From DATKCN01 sp035513175 (GTDB lineage Bacteria; Chloroflexota; Chloroflexia; Thermomicrobiales; CFX8): a stretch of 13,030 bases of DNA. Of this stretch, positions 12,759 through 13,030 are shown one piece after another (position 1 is the first letter of the stretch; each line of letters opens with the position of its first letter). The notes below the pieces were generated by a model that saw nothing but the letters and a program-made list of their open reading frames with translations, had not been told where the DNA came from and did not search any database. A program made the position numbers and the translations under genes. The stretch spans positions 1 to 13,030 of the forward strand of contig DATKCN010000018.1 of the NCBI GenBank assembly GCA_035513175.1. Reading direction: 5' to 3'.

Positions 12759-13030
12759 ATGATCCATGCGTTCGCCGTCCCGATCCGCCCTGGCAAGAGC
12801 GAGGCCTTCCGGCGGATGGCCGCCGAGGCGCTGGGCGAGCGCCGCGCCGAGTTCAGCGAGCTGCAGCGGCGCTCGGGCGTGGTGGCTGAATACAACTGGA
12901 TCCAGCCCACGCCCACCGGCGACCTTGCCATCGCCGTGATCGAGACGGGCGACGACCAGGGCATGCGCGACCGGATGGTGGTCGCGCTGGCCGGCATGCC
13001 GGAACCCTTCACCAGCTGGTTCCGGGAGCA
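12759..13030 (+). CDS. DUF6176-like small alpha/beta-barrel protein, partial
   Basis: 90 residues and part of a codon lie in the window; the 3' end is cut off. The ATG at 12759 has AAGGAG eight bases upstream. The start, IHAFAVPIRPGKSEAFRRMA, is a strand, a RPGK turn and a long helix, followed by a strand with VVAEYNWIQ, a strand LAIAVIETGDD and a second helix (MRDRMVVALAGM). This resembles DUF6176 and the ferredoxin-like barrel folds. Function is unknown. It sits 35 bp after the DUF1989 gene on the same strand and is probably cotranscribed. Confidence 0.75.
   Translation, partial: MIHAFAVPIRPGKSEAFRRMAAEALGERRAEFSELQRRSGVVAEYNWIQPTPTGDLAIAVIETGDDQGMRDRMVVALAGMPEPFTSWFRE

Overview
The window is GC-rich bacterial DNA with strong G/C preference at third codon positions, GGAGG-type ribosome binding sites, and gene families common in Chloroflexota (Thermomicrobia/Sphaerobacter-like) and Actinobacteria. 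These include a giant LuxR-type ATPase regulator, a GT-C membrane glycosyltransferase with an outer domain, a small secreted YAC..C..W protein, a DUF1989 protein and a DUF5615/DUF433 toxin-antitoxin pair. The phylum is an inference; no rRNA or tRNA is present. No CRISPR array, transposase or integrase was found.

Left part (1-4757), mostly minus strand: a partial secreted Gly/Ser/Ala-rich Tat-type protein open to the window edge, a YdhR-like alpha/beta-barrel protein, and a 1028-residue LAL regulator with a strong promoter (TTGACA-16-TAGACT) and a CACACG/CGTGTG dyad just upstream. 

Middle part (4493-5886): two direct repeats of about 105 bp (roughly 92% identical) lie 1189 bp apart. Between them is a compositionally foreign gene, a zinc-ribbon membrane protein with its own extended -10 promoter, and a decayed TPR fragment (one stop, one frameshift) that ends exactly at the second repeat. 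This is the most unusual piece of the window and may be a small acquired or rearranged island.

Right part (5887-13030): a minus-strand GT-C glycosyltransferase; a plus-strand alpha/beta-barrel-like small protein followed by an orphan ribosome binding site; a minus-strand antitoxin-toxin operon (RHH+DUF433, then DUF5615 PIN-like) with a nested dyad in its upstream region; then a plus-strand run of an unrecognised 166-residue protein, a nitronate monooxygenase, a secreted YAC-type protein probably truncated by a one-base slip in a G6 run, a DUF1989 urea-carboxylase-associated protein, and the start of a DUF6176-like small protein. The plus-strand genes each have a good ribosome binding site and look like loosely linked metabolic and surface genes rather than one tight operon.
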